DNA of 64,000 nucleotides. Origin: Rostrohypoxylon terebratum (taxonomy: Eukaryota; Ascomycota; Sordariomycetes; Xylariales; Hypoxylaceae). Where the stretch lies: assembly GCA_022497145.1 (NCBI GenBank), contig MU385866.1, positions 62,001-126,000 of the forward strand. The letters are read 5' to 3'. Numbering within the stretch: position 1 is the stretch's first letter; the number at the start of each line of letters is the position of its first letter. Below are positions 46,304-57,383 of this stretch, piece by piece. The notes beneath the pieces are model-generated. The model did no database searches, was not told where the DNA came from, and worked only from the letters and a program-made list of their open reading frames with translations. The position numbers were made by a program, and so were the translations under genes.

Positions 46304-49300
46304 ACCCTCATTCATTCTCTTCTATACCTACTCTTTTTTTTATATAGGTGCTTATTCTTTTTTAACTGGTCAAATTTGGCGAAGTTCTGTTTGTAAGAAT
46401 GGCTGATGTGTCATGATGCAATACAATATCATGACTTGCGCAGAAATGATGATGAATATTGCCCAAAACATAGTTAAGTACTTTATATTATAATACTAGT
46501 ATGCATCTCCTTAATTTTCAAGATGAGCCTTTGAGCTACATTTGTCATTCACTTCATCAAAACACCATTAGCATACGCCTTACCTATCGCATATCTTACG
46601 TAAACCTGCCATTTCAGATCACTAGTATCAGATGACCGACTATATACCTAGGCACATACCTTATACGGGGTAATATGGCATGAGAGCCTAAAGGTATGGG
46701 GAAGTCTTCTCTCATAAAGCGGAGAGTATCAATACCTAACGGCCGATATTTCACTTATGAGCTGATGAGCAATAATCCTAATAATGTTCAGCCAATTGCA
46801 TCCAAGCTTTCGAAAGAATGATCGAGTACCTAGACCTAGAATGGCAAAGTGTACCGAGGAAGAAGAAAAAAAGCTTTTTGGGGTCACCCCAGCCTATTGT
46901 CCCGCTGTCAGTCCTGCTAGAGCACATCTAGAAGCTTGTTATCTGCGGGCTTCGGCCACGCCAACCGGATTTGGAAGAACCATCGAGAGGGTAAAATGAT
47001 TACTATGTACATAGTAGGACGAAATATGCAGTACCTAATTATACTAGCCTCTAGGTATCTATTAACACCGAGACTATTGTTGATGAGGTTGATGAGGTTG
47101 ATGAGATCTATGTGGGACCTATTCCACCGAAGCGTAACTGAATCATTTGAATTTACGAGTCCTTGAGGCTTGAGTAATCATCCAATGCAAACATAAAAAA
47201 GGTTGATGGCCGTACCAAAAGGCCGTACCAAAGATCGTACTTAGCTCACGGCGTGCTGTTGAGTACCTAGGTCCTAGATAGGTAGGTAATAAAGAAGCCT
47301 CCATAGATTTTGGAAGCCCTCGTATCGTGGTATACCAACAGAACGAGCTTGATTTCCTTGCCTTATCCTATCAGCCTGTCTACCAATTAGCCAATTAGCT
47401 TCCAGTGATACCAGTTCTCGTAGCATCCTTCCGACAAAAATGGTCCTGTACGAATCCAACAAATCCGCTGTCGTGGAACGACAGAATACTAGCAAACACA
47501 CGACAGGTGGAAAATACCTAATAAAAAAATGCTTCGAGAGTTTTGCACTAGGGTGAGTTAGAATGGGGAATGCTAGATAGACGGTCTTTTTGTGAATACC
47601 TTCTTCTCTAGGTTCGGTCTTCAGCTTACTGGCTTGTCCCTTAGCCTCTGGCTTTTTAGCCAGGTCGAACGCTAATCGTTCCGTGCACACATTAGCTGAC
47701 CACTAATATGGATGAGATGCATAGGATCTTGTCCTTGGTAACCTTAAATAGGCAGCTAATGTTACTTTACCCGCCAGTAGCCTTTCCAGAATATGTACCT
47801 CCATACATGATAGAGATACGATGTAACATGATCGAGCTGGCTTTCAGCAGGTGACCAAGGTTCGCTATAGTCGTTCGTATAAGATCTGTGCAGCGCAACT
47901 GGGTAATTCCAGGTGATGCCCAATCAGAAGAATGCCGGACCGTTCCTCCTCTTCTAGTCTGGGCTCTCCATGTCTAGGAACTGTCTGATCGTCCAGATAC
48001 TGTAAGTAGTATTCTTTGCTTCATCGTCGACGTGGTCGGACATTTTATGTGATATCTGATATGATATGATGGGTGATTAACCTCCTGCCTCCCCAGACGA
48101 AATTGGTGTCGCGTGGGTGCTCAGCGTCTACGTGAAGGCTAGCAACAGCGATCATGGTGGCGTGGGCGTGGGCAGGGTTAGGCGACTTAATAACCGTGAC
48201 CTTATTGGATGCTATCTTCGCGTTAGACTAAACTATGCGGACCCATGTCGCCTCGGCCTGAATCCTAATCCCTAGGGCACGCATTTATTCGTAAGGATAT
48301 CCGTACTATGTAAGGAGCCAATCAGCCAATTTCCTGGGATGAGATGCTGGCCAACCTACATAGTAATACACAGTAGTAGTAAAAGTAGGTAGTACATAAA
48401 ATGGTTATATGGCAGGAGGCGGAAGTCGGCTGATCGCCAAGTTCGTCCAAGTTTGCCAAAGCCAGAGAGGAAGGATTTGAACGATTGATGCTATTCTGAA
48501 ATATATTGGGTTGTCGATATTACTCAGTATTACTTACTATACGACTAGGTAGGTATTTGGCGTGAACTCTCAAGTCGAAGGCGAAAACACGGCTGGTTGC
48601 GGATGGTTCTCCCTCCGAGACAGCTGGATATATGAGATATAGGATAGGTATGTATGCCTACCTACATATACATACCATGAAAGCATGTGCATCCAGGGTA
48701 TTGCTTTTAGCTGATTGTTACCCTCACCTTCCCGATACGGCTCTTAGACCATTAGTGCCCATCCTCTTCTTCGGGAAACATATGTACATACATACCTAGT
48801 AGTAGTAGTATTATTTTGTGGTTCTTGTGGTTATGACGAGACGCCGTATCTGTGGATCTTGCTTGCACATGCCTTGGCCTAGGGGCCTAGGGTCCACGAA
48901 GATAAACGTTTCACTGCTTATCTCTAGATATGGGTCGGACTAAAATCTACATACCATACTAGTATGGGCCTGGACAGTATCGTCGTGCATGGCGCCCACG
49001 GCCCTAACCGAAACCTAGGACCTAGGTCCTAGGTCCTAGGAATGTATATTGCAATGGCGGCTTGCTGCACGGTGCTTCCGATGTGACATGAGATATTGGG
49101 GGAAACCTTGATGTTAGGGCCATATTAAAGAAGCGCATCCTCCCCTTCGCTAGGTGCGATGCGATGTGATGCGACCTATCTCCTTTATTTCGATACACCC
49201 AACCCATCGGGTCGCTTGGCTTTCGTCTTAAACGAGACTTAAGCCACCGTTGCAGTACCCAAAGGTGTATCTAAGCAAATAGTTTGTAGTCACACGGCGG

Positions 49301-49431
49301 AGATACGTAGGAAGGGACGTATATATCCATTAGCCAAGTGGTACAACTTGAGATTTGAACCTTTTCATTTCCAACTCAACAACGATTCATCGACCGACCT
49401 AGCCACATATTGGAGACTTTCAACAATAACA
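46304..49431. other. Gene-poor region between tRNA-Trp and OPT transporter
   Basis: No gene is supported. Small ORFs (for example a 138-codon one on the minus strand at 47274-47690) show no protein-like features. TAGGTAC repeats, AGTAGTAGTA runs (48370, 48800) and a CCTAGGT array (49014-49040) are present. The last 100 bp are the probable leader of the OPT gene. Confidence 0.5.
49014..49040. repeat. CCTAGG heptamer array (4 copies)
   Basis: Four CCTAGGA/CCTAGGT units in direct order, of the same type as at 23731, 45384 and 60871. Confidence 0.8.
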
Positions 49432-51910
49432 ATGGCCTCGACTGAGACCCGCCCGGCGGACGTCGCCGACCCCGAGGTCAAGACGGCTACGCTCGAGAAG
49501 GAAATCAATGAGAAAGTCGATGCTATCGATATCGACGTACAGTCCATCGAGCCAGACCTTGACCTTTACGTGCCCCTGAAGATGGACGGTGGCATCGTCG
49601 ATCACCGAAATCCTCTAACGATACGTGCTGTCCTCGTCGGTATCATATTAGGCTGCCTTGTCAATGCTTCTAACTTGTATCTGGGTGAGTCTTCTCGATC
49701 TGCGATCTCTTTTCGTTACGCTCTCTCCTAACCATGTGTAGGCTTGAAAACTGGCTTCACTTTTGCGGCTTCTATGTTCGGAGCCATCTTCGGATATGGT
49801 ATAATTAAGCTTTGCTCCAAGACCAACCTACCTATTATCGGCGGTTCTTTTGGACCTCAAGAGAATTCAATTATACAGGCCGCGGCGACGGGTGCTGGTG
49901 GGATATCTGGCATCTTCGTAGCGGGTATTCCTGCGATGTATCAGCTTGGCGCAGAGCAAGGAAACCCTAAGGACGACTTCGGCGCCATCCTCACCATCAC
50001 CCTCGTTTGTTCCTTCTTCGGCCTGTTCTTCGTGACTCCTCTTCGGAAGTTCTTCATCATCCAGGTCGCCAGAGAATTGAAACTGTTATTCCCGACCGCC
50101 ACGGCTGTAGCCCTGACCATCAGATCGATGCATGCTGGTGCCGCCGGTGCCAAAGACGCTTTGAGCAAACTCAAGGCGCTCAGCTTGGCCTTCGCCCTCG
50201 CTCTCGTCCAACGTGTAGCATCTTACTATGCCGTTGGGATTTTATACGATTGGCACGTCTTCACGTGGATTTTCATCTGGTCGGATTTTTCCGCTACGAC
50301 TGCTATGACAATCGAGAGCTGGGGATGGTGGTTTGAGTGGACGCCTGCATTTATCGGCAGCGGTATGCTCATCGGAATGAACTCGGCACTCTCCTTATTC
50401 GGTGGTGCTTTCATTGCCTGGGCTATTATAGGACCTGTTCTCGTCCACTATGGCACATGCGTCGGTGTACAACAGGTTGACGACCCCAAATGGGCCTCTT
50501 GGTACTCATACGCATCTTTGAGCAACTTAGGACATTCGACACCTAGTCCAAGATACTGGCTACTGTGGCCTGGCGTGATGATTGTAAGCCAATGCCCAAA
50601 TCAGTCTTGAAGTGGTTGACAGAATTGCTAATATAGACTACCAGATGGTTTGTACGTCAATGGCCGAGCTTTTCGTGCAGTACAAGGTGATCGGTTATGC
50701 GGGCAAGGTGGTTTGGCAGAAGGCTTGCGCCAACATCAACGACATTTTAGTTAAGCACGGAAAGAGCTCTAATTATTTTGCGTCGCGTGCTGCCCGGGAA
50801 GTGAAGGCAAACGAAAATATCATCGAAGATCCAGCATCGCCGCAAGACCAGGTATCGTTATGGATGTGGGCCACCGGTCTTGTCGTTACAATCGCAGCGG
50901 CGATGGTCATCTTCGCCTTGCAATGGGGAATGAACCCTGGGCTCACGATTTTAGCTTGTCTGCTGGGATTTATGGTGAGCCTAAATACCCTCTGGTAACT
51001 GTACATCTTTGAAATGTAAACTAACAGCGAAAAGTTTTCATTTTTAGCTATACAAATCGGCGCCGTAACGGACCAGACTCCACTGACAGCTGCGTCAAAA
51101 GCTAGTCAGCTAATTTTCGGTGCTGCCACCAAAAATAGCGGATTCTCGATCAAGGACGCCCAGCGAGTTAACTTGGTTGCTGGCGGTCTCGCTTCTGGAG
51201 GTGCGGACGTTGCGTCGTCGCTCACGGCCGACTTCCGTACTGGCTTCTTGCTGGGTACACCACCTATCAAGCAGTGGTACGCGCAAGGTCTCGGAACTAT
51301 GATCTCGATCTTCCTAGCTCCTGGGATGTTTGTCCTGTTCACATCGGCGTATCCATGCATCCTCGACGCAGATGCCAAGCATTGCGCTTTCGCCGTGCCA
51401 TCAGTTGCGGCTTGGGCAGCAGTCGCACAGGCTGTCACCGACCCAGCGGTAAGCATTCCCTTGACATCGGGAATATTCTCGATTGTTATGGGCGTCTTCT
51501 GCATAGGACAGGTAGTATTCAGACACTTCTATCTGGTAGGCGAGCGTGAGAAGTATCGGGAGTATCTTCCTAACTGGGGTGCGATAGCTTTGAGTTTTGT
51601 GTTGCCGAATGTGAGTTCTTTTCCCCTTCTCCCTTTTCCCTTTTCCCTTTTTCAGGTTTCATGGCGAAAGGGAATTGCTGACGTCTTCTTTTAGCCTGTG
51701 TTCACAACGGCGGCTATGTTTGGTGCCATCGTAGCTTGGATATGGAGAAAGTGGAAGCTGCAGAGCTTCGACCTCTATGGTTATGCTGTCGCTGCAGGCT
51801 TTATCGCTGGTGAAGGTCTCGGAGGTGTCGTTGGTGCGATTCTCCAGATTGCCGGTGTGTCTGGTGACATTCTCGGCACCAGTGTTGGTTGCCCTGCTGG
51901 CTATTGCTAG
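49432..51910 (+). CDS. OPT-family oligopeptide/metal-chelate transporter
   Basis: This is a large polytopic importer of the OPT superfamily, whose fungal members carry oligopeptides, glutathione-like compounds or metal-siderophore-type chelates. Five exons join in frame: 49432-49684, 49742-50583, 50645-50974, 51035-51610 and 51695-51910, giving 738 residues. The N terminus is acidic and soluble (about 60 residues). Family segments are NPLTIRAVLVGIILGCLVNA, NLYLGLKTGFTFAASMFGAI, FGPQENSIIQAAATGAGGIS, ELKLLFPTATAVALTIRSMH and AIIGPVLVHYGTCVG. Near the middle comes SLWMWATGLVVTIAAAMVIF; the second half has QLIFGAATKNSGFSIKDAQR and VNLVAGGLASGGADVASSL. The C terminus ends with GYAVAAGFIAGEGLGGVVGA. 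The length fits the shorter, YSL-like branch better than the roughly 850-residue Opt1/Isp4 branch. The ATG at 49432 is in a good context (AACAATGGCC). Confidence 0.93.
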
Positions 51911-52540
51911 CCGTTTTCACTTATGAGCCTCATATACCCCCAAAATTCAAATAGTAATGAATGTAGTCAAATAGGGACTACTATAATAGAGATACCCTAG
52001 CTGGATACTGGTTCATACTGGGTGTTATGGCACTATTATCACGGCTTTTTTTTGGTGAGGTGCAGCAACATGATTAGAAATTAAGAATGAACCTTGGAAT
52101 GTTTGTTGAAGTGTTGAAGTGTTGAAGTACTTAGGACCAGGTATGTACCTAGTAGGTCCTAGACTCGGTGCTGAGACTCAAGTCTTAGGTAACTTGGAAC
52201 CTTCTAGGACATTCAAATGTTCCAAGTTGTAGGTAACTTCCCTACATCTCGTATGCTCCTACCCTCAAATCTTGTACGGAGTACTTTGTAGGGGAATCGG
52301 GGGCCCCGCTTATCTTGCAGAGCTACCCAGTACGGTAGTACCTGATGTACTGTGCGCATCTACCTACTAGTGGATGAATGGATACTGTACGCGTAAAGTG
52401 GATTGGCGATGTGTCAATGGTCACACCCGACGGGTACGTACCTAGTAGGTACCTAAAGTGGTTAGTTCAAGTGTTAGTTATTGCCGTAACACCGTATTAC
52501 CTAGTAGCTAATACTATTAAAGACGCGCCGCGGATGGAAA

Positions 52541-52580
52541 ATAAATATCCATCAAATAAATATCCATCAAATAAATATCA
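52541..52580. repeat. 15-bp tandem repeat ATAAATATCCATCAA, 2.6 copies
   Basis: Two perfect copies and a partial third, in the upstream region of the following gene. Confidence 0.85.
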
Positions 52581-52663
52581 CCCATTTCAATTTCTACCAC
52601 ATCGAACCATCGATATGATGTCGATCGACGGAAACGATCCCGCGGGGTATGGATAAGATGTAA

Positions 52664-52707
52664 TTGGGAAATTGGGAACTTGGGACTTTGGGACTTTGGG
52701 ACTTTGG
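52664..52707. repeat. Tandem CTTTGGGA array adjoining a start codon
   Basis: Five units, the last three perfect, ending 3 bp before ATG 52711. The array is open in the gene's frame but has no ATG, so it is taken as leader sequence. Confidence 0.75.
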
Positions 52708-52710
52708 CGA

Positions 52711-55497
52711 ATGGGGAAAATGGCTCCTGGTCAAAACAAGTTCTCTATTATACCAAACGCGCCCGGCGCCATCAACGGCGACTCAGACACTTCTGAATCT
52801 CGTCAAAGTAAACGGCCTATGACCACCAAGCAAGCCAAGAAAGCCTACCAGAAAGCGAATACGGGTCCAAAGTTATCCAAGGCCGAGAAGAGACGCCAAG
52901 AACTTTTCGAACAGGATCGTATAAGAAAAGAATTTGAAAAGGAAAAGAACCAGGCTCGTGCCAAAGCTGCGCGGGATAGGAAACGAGAGAAGGAGGAGAA
53001 GGAGCGCGCCGAGAAGAAAAAGAAAGGTTTACCCCTCGTTGATGTCCATCCATCACAGGATACGATTGCTTGGTTTGTTCGTGGCAAAGCCAAAGGCAAT
53101 GGCAGAAAAAAGCAGGACAGTCAGGACAGTCCGGTCAGTGCGGTAGTCAGCTTGTCCACTACCACTACCACTGCCACTACTACTGCCAGTGTCAGTACCA
53201 GTAAAGATTACGGCGATGATCTCAATGGTCGCAATGACCGCAATCATCGCAATCATGATAATGACCGCGCCTCGTCGTCCGATGAGAATCAGGACGAGCC
53301 GCCCCCGAAAAGGCAAAGGACGGAGTCACCGGCACCCGCATCCGCATCCGCACGCGCGCCAATTATTTTGAATGCGAATCTAGTAGTAGATGTAAATGCA
53401 GATCTAGATCGCGGTCCGAACTCTGCAGGGGTAATCGACGATTCAACGCCAGCAGCTCAAGTTGCTCAGCCAGTCCAGGGTCTCGACATCGGGGAACTTC
53501 CTCCATCTCCGAAGACCGATGATCTAAACGAAAGATATATAACGACGGACCATTTTAATATCGATATAGATGAGCCCGAAACGATAGAGTCGCTTCCTGA
53601 TGAGCTTTTTAGTGAATTGATTGATGCGACTATTAGCTCATTCAAGGATGAGAAAGATGAGGCGACTGTTCCCAAAGCACAACTCAAGAGATCCCCATCG
53701 AGAGACCGGAAGCGGCCAAACAGCCAGCCGCCACCAAACCCGTCAAAGGATTGTGTCCAATCATCAATCCCAACCAAGGATTTGCCGCTAGAGCAGAAGA
53801 CAGAGGGTAGCGCATCGCTATCTTCTATCCAGCCTTCACTCCAAACATTAAGCACAACAAATCTCAATTCGAGAACGAGCAGTACACCTAAAGGGTCTGC
53901 TCCCGATCTAAGCAAATCAATATTTCCTACGAACGCCCCCTTAATGAACCCACCAGCTCCGTCGCCCAGGAAAGCACAGCCGTCAGTGTCCTTATCACGA
54001 TCTTTTCAGCATCCTCAAACCCCAATGGGGCCACCTCCGATTCCACCAAAATTCAAATCACGTAGTCACGTACCATCTCGAGACTCAGGGACGCCGCCGT
54101 TCTCAGCGAAGCAGTTTCACACGCATAAGTACCAAACCGTCCCCGAGCCTCAGACTAAATCACATGTGGGCTATGCTCGTCAAATAATGCGTGAAGAGCT
54201 TCTGCCGACGAGTACACAGTTGTTTATGCTTAGTCATCTTGACGATTTCTTCCCCAGTCCTTCTCAAGAAGTAAGAGAGATCTTCGATGAGCCAAAGTCT
54301 GGCATTGGAATAAGCAGCGACACGTCTAAAGCTAGATTGACTAGATCGAGTCTCACATCCCCTGACAAAGACATGCCTTCTAGGTCGACACCGAGTTTTT
54401 CAAGTATCAGTCGCCCAGCACCCACTGCTCACACAAGCGATCCTAAACCAACGCCTATCCAAAAGAACGCATTTTCTACCTATGAAACCAACCAGCCTTT
54501 AGTCCCACCTACATATGCTCAGTCGTCGGGAAATTCCGAGGCATTCGATGTGCCGTTTTTTTCCACCCAAGATTTTATTCTCTCGTCGCAAGACATGAAA
54601 GACCTCGAAGACGAAGCTATATCACCAGTAGGGCTCAAACAGAAGGGCCGTAGCCACCAACCTAACATCACAATTAATAGCCCTAATCCGTGTTTGTCAA
54701 ACATAGCCCGATCCGATATGAAGGCGTATTCGGCAACCGTTATGTCGGATAACTATCAACCAACTTTTTCTTGCCTACCGGGCGCGGCCGTCGGATGTCC
54801 AGAGAAATCAAGCAGGGTGCGCAAAAATGCCACATTGTCGAACCACCAAACTGGAAACGGAGTGAAGCCCGTCGAGAAAACAGGACATAAAATGCCTCCT
54901 ACGGCCAGTCAAACTCGCCAGGAAGAAATACCTAATGTTTCGCACGTCAAGAAGGAAGCAGCACAGTTGCGTGGTTCTCCCAAGCCATTCTTCGCCTTGA
55001 GCGGTCGGGAAGCGCATTATAAGTACGTCATTGAGAGGAGCAAGACAACTTCGTGGGAGGGCATTTCAACTCGACAAAAGGCCCAAGAAGAACTACAGCT
55101 CTTTCAGAAATCGGAGGACGAGCGCTCGAACAAGCTATTATCAGAGTGTATAATAGGAGGCAAGGACTGCCATGCTATCAGCAATGGCATGTCTCAATCA
55201 GATTCAGGGCCAAAAGGCTCCATACCCAAACAAAAAAACCAGACCAAGAGTCAATCCCAGCCACGATCTATCAATCAGCTGTCAGGCCCGGCAGAAAGGA
55301 CAACACAGAACCAAAAGGCGGAAGAGCCAACTGAAAGGCGTCCGCGTCAGAACAATTCCCGTAGTTCGTACGAAGAGATGCTAGAAATGCTAAAACGGAA
55401 AGAAACTCAAAGACAGGGGCAACAAGCAATGCCGGCGTCGCAGGAGACGGATTACGGGGATGCAGGGTTAGACGACATCCTTTGCGAGATGTTATAG
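52711..55497 (+). CDS. Large basic low-complexity protein of unknown function, probably nuclear
   Basis: I do not recognise a named family. It is a single intronless ORF of 928 residues (ATG 52711; a second Met three codons on). The N-terminal 110 residues are the most ordered-looking: KRPMTTKQAKKAYQKANTGP is followed by a highly charged helix rich in Lys/Glu/Arg ending EKKKKGLPLV, and then PSQDTIAWFVRGK. A Thr/Ser/Asn-rich low-complexity stretch, an NLS-like PPPKRQRTESP, and a long Ser/Pro/Lys-rich disordered region follow. Two short islands stand out: YARQIMREELLPTSTQLFML near the middle, and SGREAHYKYVIERSKTTSWE near the C terminus. The protein ends with an acidic helix DYGDAGLDDILCEML. 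The QDTIAWFV segment resembles a degenerate PCNA-interaction (PIP) box. Codon use and length without stops support a real gene; the role is open. Confidence 0.85.
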   Translation: MGKMAPGQNKFSIIPNAPGAINGDSDTSESRQSKRPMTTKQAKKAYQKANTGPKLSKAEKRRQELFEQDRIRKEFEKEKNQARAKAARDRKREKEEKERAEKKKKGLPLVDVHPSQDTIAWFVRGKAKGNGRKKQDSQDSPVSAVVSLSTTTTTATTTASVSTSKDYGDDLNGRNDRNHRNHDNDRASSSDENQDEPPPKRQRTESPAPASASARAPIILNANLVVDVNADLDRGPNSAGVIDDSTPAAQVAQPVQGLDIGELPPSPKTDDLNERYITTDHFNIDIDEPETIESLPDELFSELIDATISSFKDEKDEATVPKAQLKRSPSRDRKRPNSQPPPNPSKDCVQSSIPTKDLPLEQKTEGSASLSSIQPSLQTLSTTNLNSRTSSTPKGSAPDLSKSIFPTNAPLMNPPAPSPRKAQPSVSLSRSFQHPQTPMGPPPIPPKFKSRSHVPSRDSGTPPFSAKQFHTHKYQTVPEPQTKSHVGYARQIMREELLPTSTQLFMLSHLDDFFPSPSQEVREIFDEPKSGIGISSDTSKARLTRSSLTSPDKDMPSRSTPSFSSISRPAPTAHTSDPKPTPIQKNAFSTYETNQPLVPPTYAQSSGNSEAFDVPFFSTQDFILSSQDMKDLEDEAISPVGLKQKGRSHQPNITINSPNPCLSNIARSDMKAYSATVMSDNYQPTFSCLPGAAVGCPEKSSRVRKNATLSNHQTGNGVKPVEKTGHKMPPTASQTRQEEIPNVSHVKKEAAQLRGSPKPFFALSGREAHYKYVIERSKTTSWEGISTRQKAQEELQLFQKSEDERSNKLLSECIIGGKDCHAISNGMSQSDSGPKGSIPKQKNQTKSQSQPRSINQLSGPAERTTQNQKAEEPTERRPRQNNSRSSYEEMLEMLKRKETQRQGQQAMPASQETDYGDAGLDDILCEML

Positions 55498-57383
55498 CAC
55501 ACATGTTCTAGTTAAGAAATGTTAAATGGGAGTGGATGGACTTAGATGGTTCGCTGGATGACTTGATGTATGAACCTACTCTACGTGAATAGGATATGAT
55601 AGAGCATAGAGGGCGCTAGCCATACTCATGACATAGACGGTTACGATGTTTATGAATACAACTCGCGTTGAAGCTAAGCCCGGGGTAGCATTGCCCTTGC
55701 ACCTAGTATTTGAGTGGGCCTGGCTGTATCTCACATGGAGGCAACTATGATCACTGCTAGTCGCGCCGTCTTACTCAAATAATTTACAGTCCTCCTTCCC
55801 AGCTAACCTCCCCCCTTTTCCCTCTCTTTACCTTGAAGTCCACTCGTTACATTAATCCACTATATCGCCTATCTTGATATAGAAACACACCAGATACATA
55901 CAGTTCCTAGTGAGTATGAAGGTCCTCTTTAGCAAGCTCTCCTTTTCTCACATCCTTGCCATCACCGGGCCATATATATGTAGTAGTGTACAAACGATCA
56001 ACTTACGCCTTCTAGTTACAGGCCAAAGTGAGCTCAGATAAGCGAAGTAACGTCAGATAAATGCAGGATATGGAATGAGAGATACTATATAACACACTAT
56101 ATCCAACGTATATGGATGTGAATCATCAAAGTTCAATGACGATTGTCCTCTGTAGTGATCAGGGGGGGGAGGGGGTAATTCACCTTGGTCATTGTACGTC
56201 AAACCTTTCCTTGCGTGTCTAGATAGTAACATGCTTATACCCTTCCAATAAGAGTCACCAACATATGCATATAAGTGTTTGCTTAGTTAAGTTAGCACAT
56301 TTATACAGATACAGAAACTCAACGGCCAAGATGACTCGGCCAGGCAATCCCACTACCACCAACGAGATGATTCATAGATAAGTCTTGTTGTTCGATCCCG
56401 ACGTGTGAACGTCACCGACGGACAGGTGAAGAAAATATGAATCGACATAAAAGCACCAGTTCCCTCGTAGCCAAGACGTGAATCGAGACTACCCTACCCA
56501 TAGCAGTATCACAACCCACCTGGAAAGTAGACGAGTGATACTCTCTCTTCCACTTCTTCCCACCTCAGCACCAAGTTGCAACCGTCCAGACCCAATCCCG
56601 CTTGCGCAACAGCAGCGTGGTCGGCAGCGCCCTCCACCACGAGGGAATCCGCCGCGCGACCGCCTTCGTAGCTTTCGTCAACGCCGCGCGCGGCTACCAG
56701 TAGGGGCTCCCGGACAAGCGCTTCCAACTCAGCTGAAGAACAGGGACAGAACGAAGTTCAGGCAGGATGTAATGTTGAGGCTCCAATGGAGTGAGCTGTT
56801 GTCAGAAATCGGAAAGGGTAAATCCAGTTGCGGGACATTCCGTATTTCGTTTGTCGGCAGTTTGCTGTAGGTAATAGTTAGATATGTCTCATAAATGAGT
56901 GCTCAGAATTCGGTCCACGTTTCCTGGACGTAATTTTGAAAATTCGTAAATTGCCAAATCGTACCTATGATAACTACTTAAATCAGTGAAATGTTGGATA
57001 CGGGGACACAGGACACATCTCAGCAATTTACCCATATCCCACAACTTACCAACATATCTAGGACCTAGGTAAATTTCACACATATGAGAAATAAATGCTT
57101 TACGCTTCTTTTCATTAACAATTATTACGCATGTTTTCCTATCCGATCCTCGATGACAAAGGAGAGGGGATATACTAAAGCAGAACAACAAATAAGGTAT
57201 CATCACCGTCGTGCTACCTGACTCGTAGCTTTTCCAAATGAAGTCATTCTTAATCCCAGGGTATCTTTGGGTATAGCCTTCGACCAATCTCCCAACGCAC
57301 CTTCATTAACCTTGTCGCCTTCCCAAAAATTCCCTTATATCAACGTAATTATAAGGAGTCGTCACGCATACGAGCTACGCGCT
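55498..57383. other. Convergent intergenic region with one exon-like island
   Basis: This 1.9 kb lies between two converging genes. Most is AT-rich without features. The exception is 56569-56703, a GC-rich exon-like segment annotated separately. Confidence 0.5.
56569..56703 (+). other. Orphan exon-like segment (44 codons plus stop)
   Basis: A strong acceptor (a 30-nt pyrimidine tract ending CAG at 56566-56568) is followed by a GC-rich open stretch ending TAG. Read in phase 0 it gives SVVGSALHHEGIRRATAFVA then FVNAARGYQ, and almost every third codon base in the second half is C or G, unlike the flanking DNA. I could not find a convincing first exon; an ATG at 56330 (TRPGNPTTTNE) is open for 16 codons only. 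It could be the last exon of a small gene, a gene fragment, or chance. I do not recognise the family. Confidence 0.3.

Larger units (their letters stand above)
51911..52710. other. Intergenic region with two tandem repeats
   Basis: It contains TAGGTAC repeats (52140-52160, 52437-52455), a 15-bp tandem repeat (52541-52580) and an array of CTTTGGGA units (52664-52707) directly before the next start codon. No gene is seen. Confidence 0.55.

Noticed and set aside
47274..47690. 138-codon minus-strand ORF in the tRNA-to-OPT spacer
   Set aside because: No recognisable motif, no plausible promoter or splice partner, and composition like the surrounding DNA.
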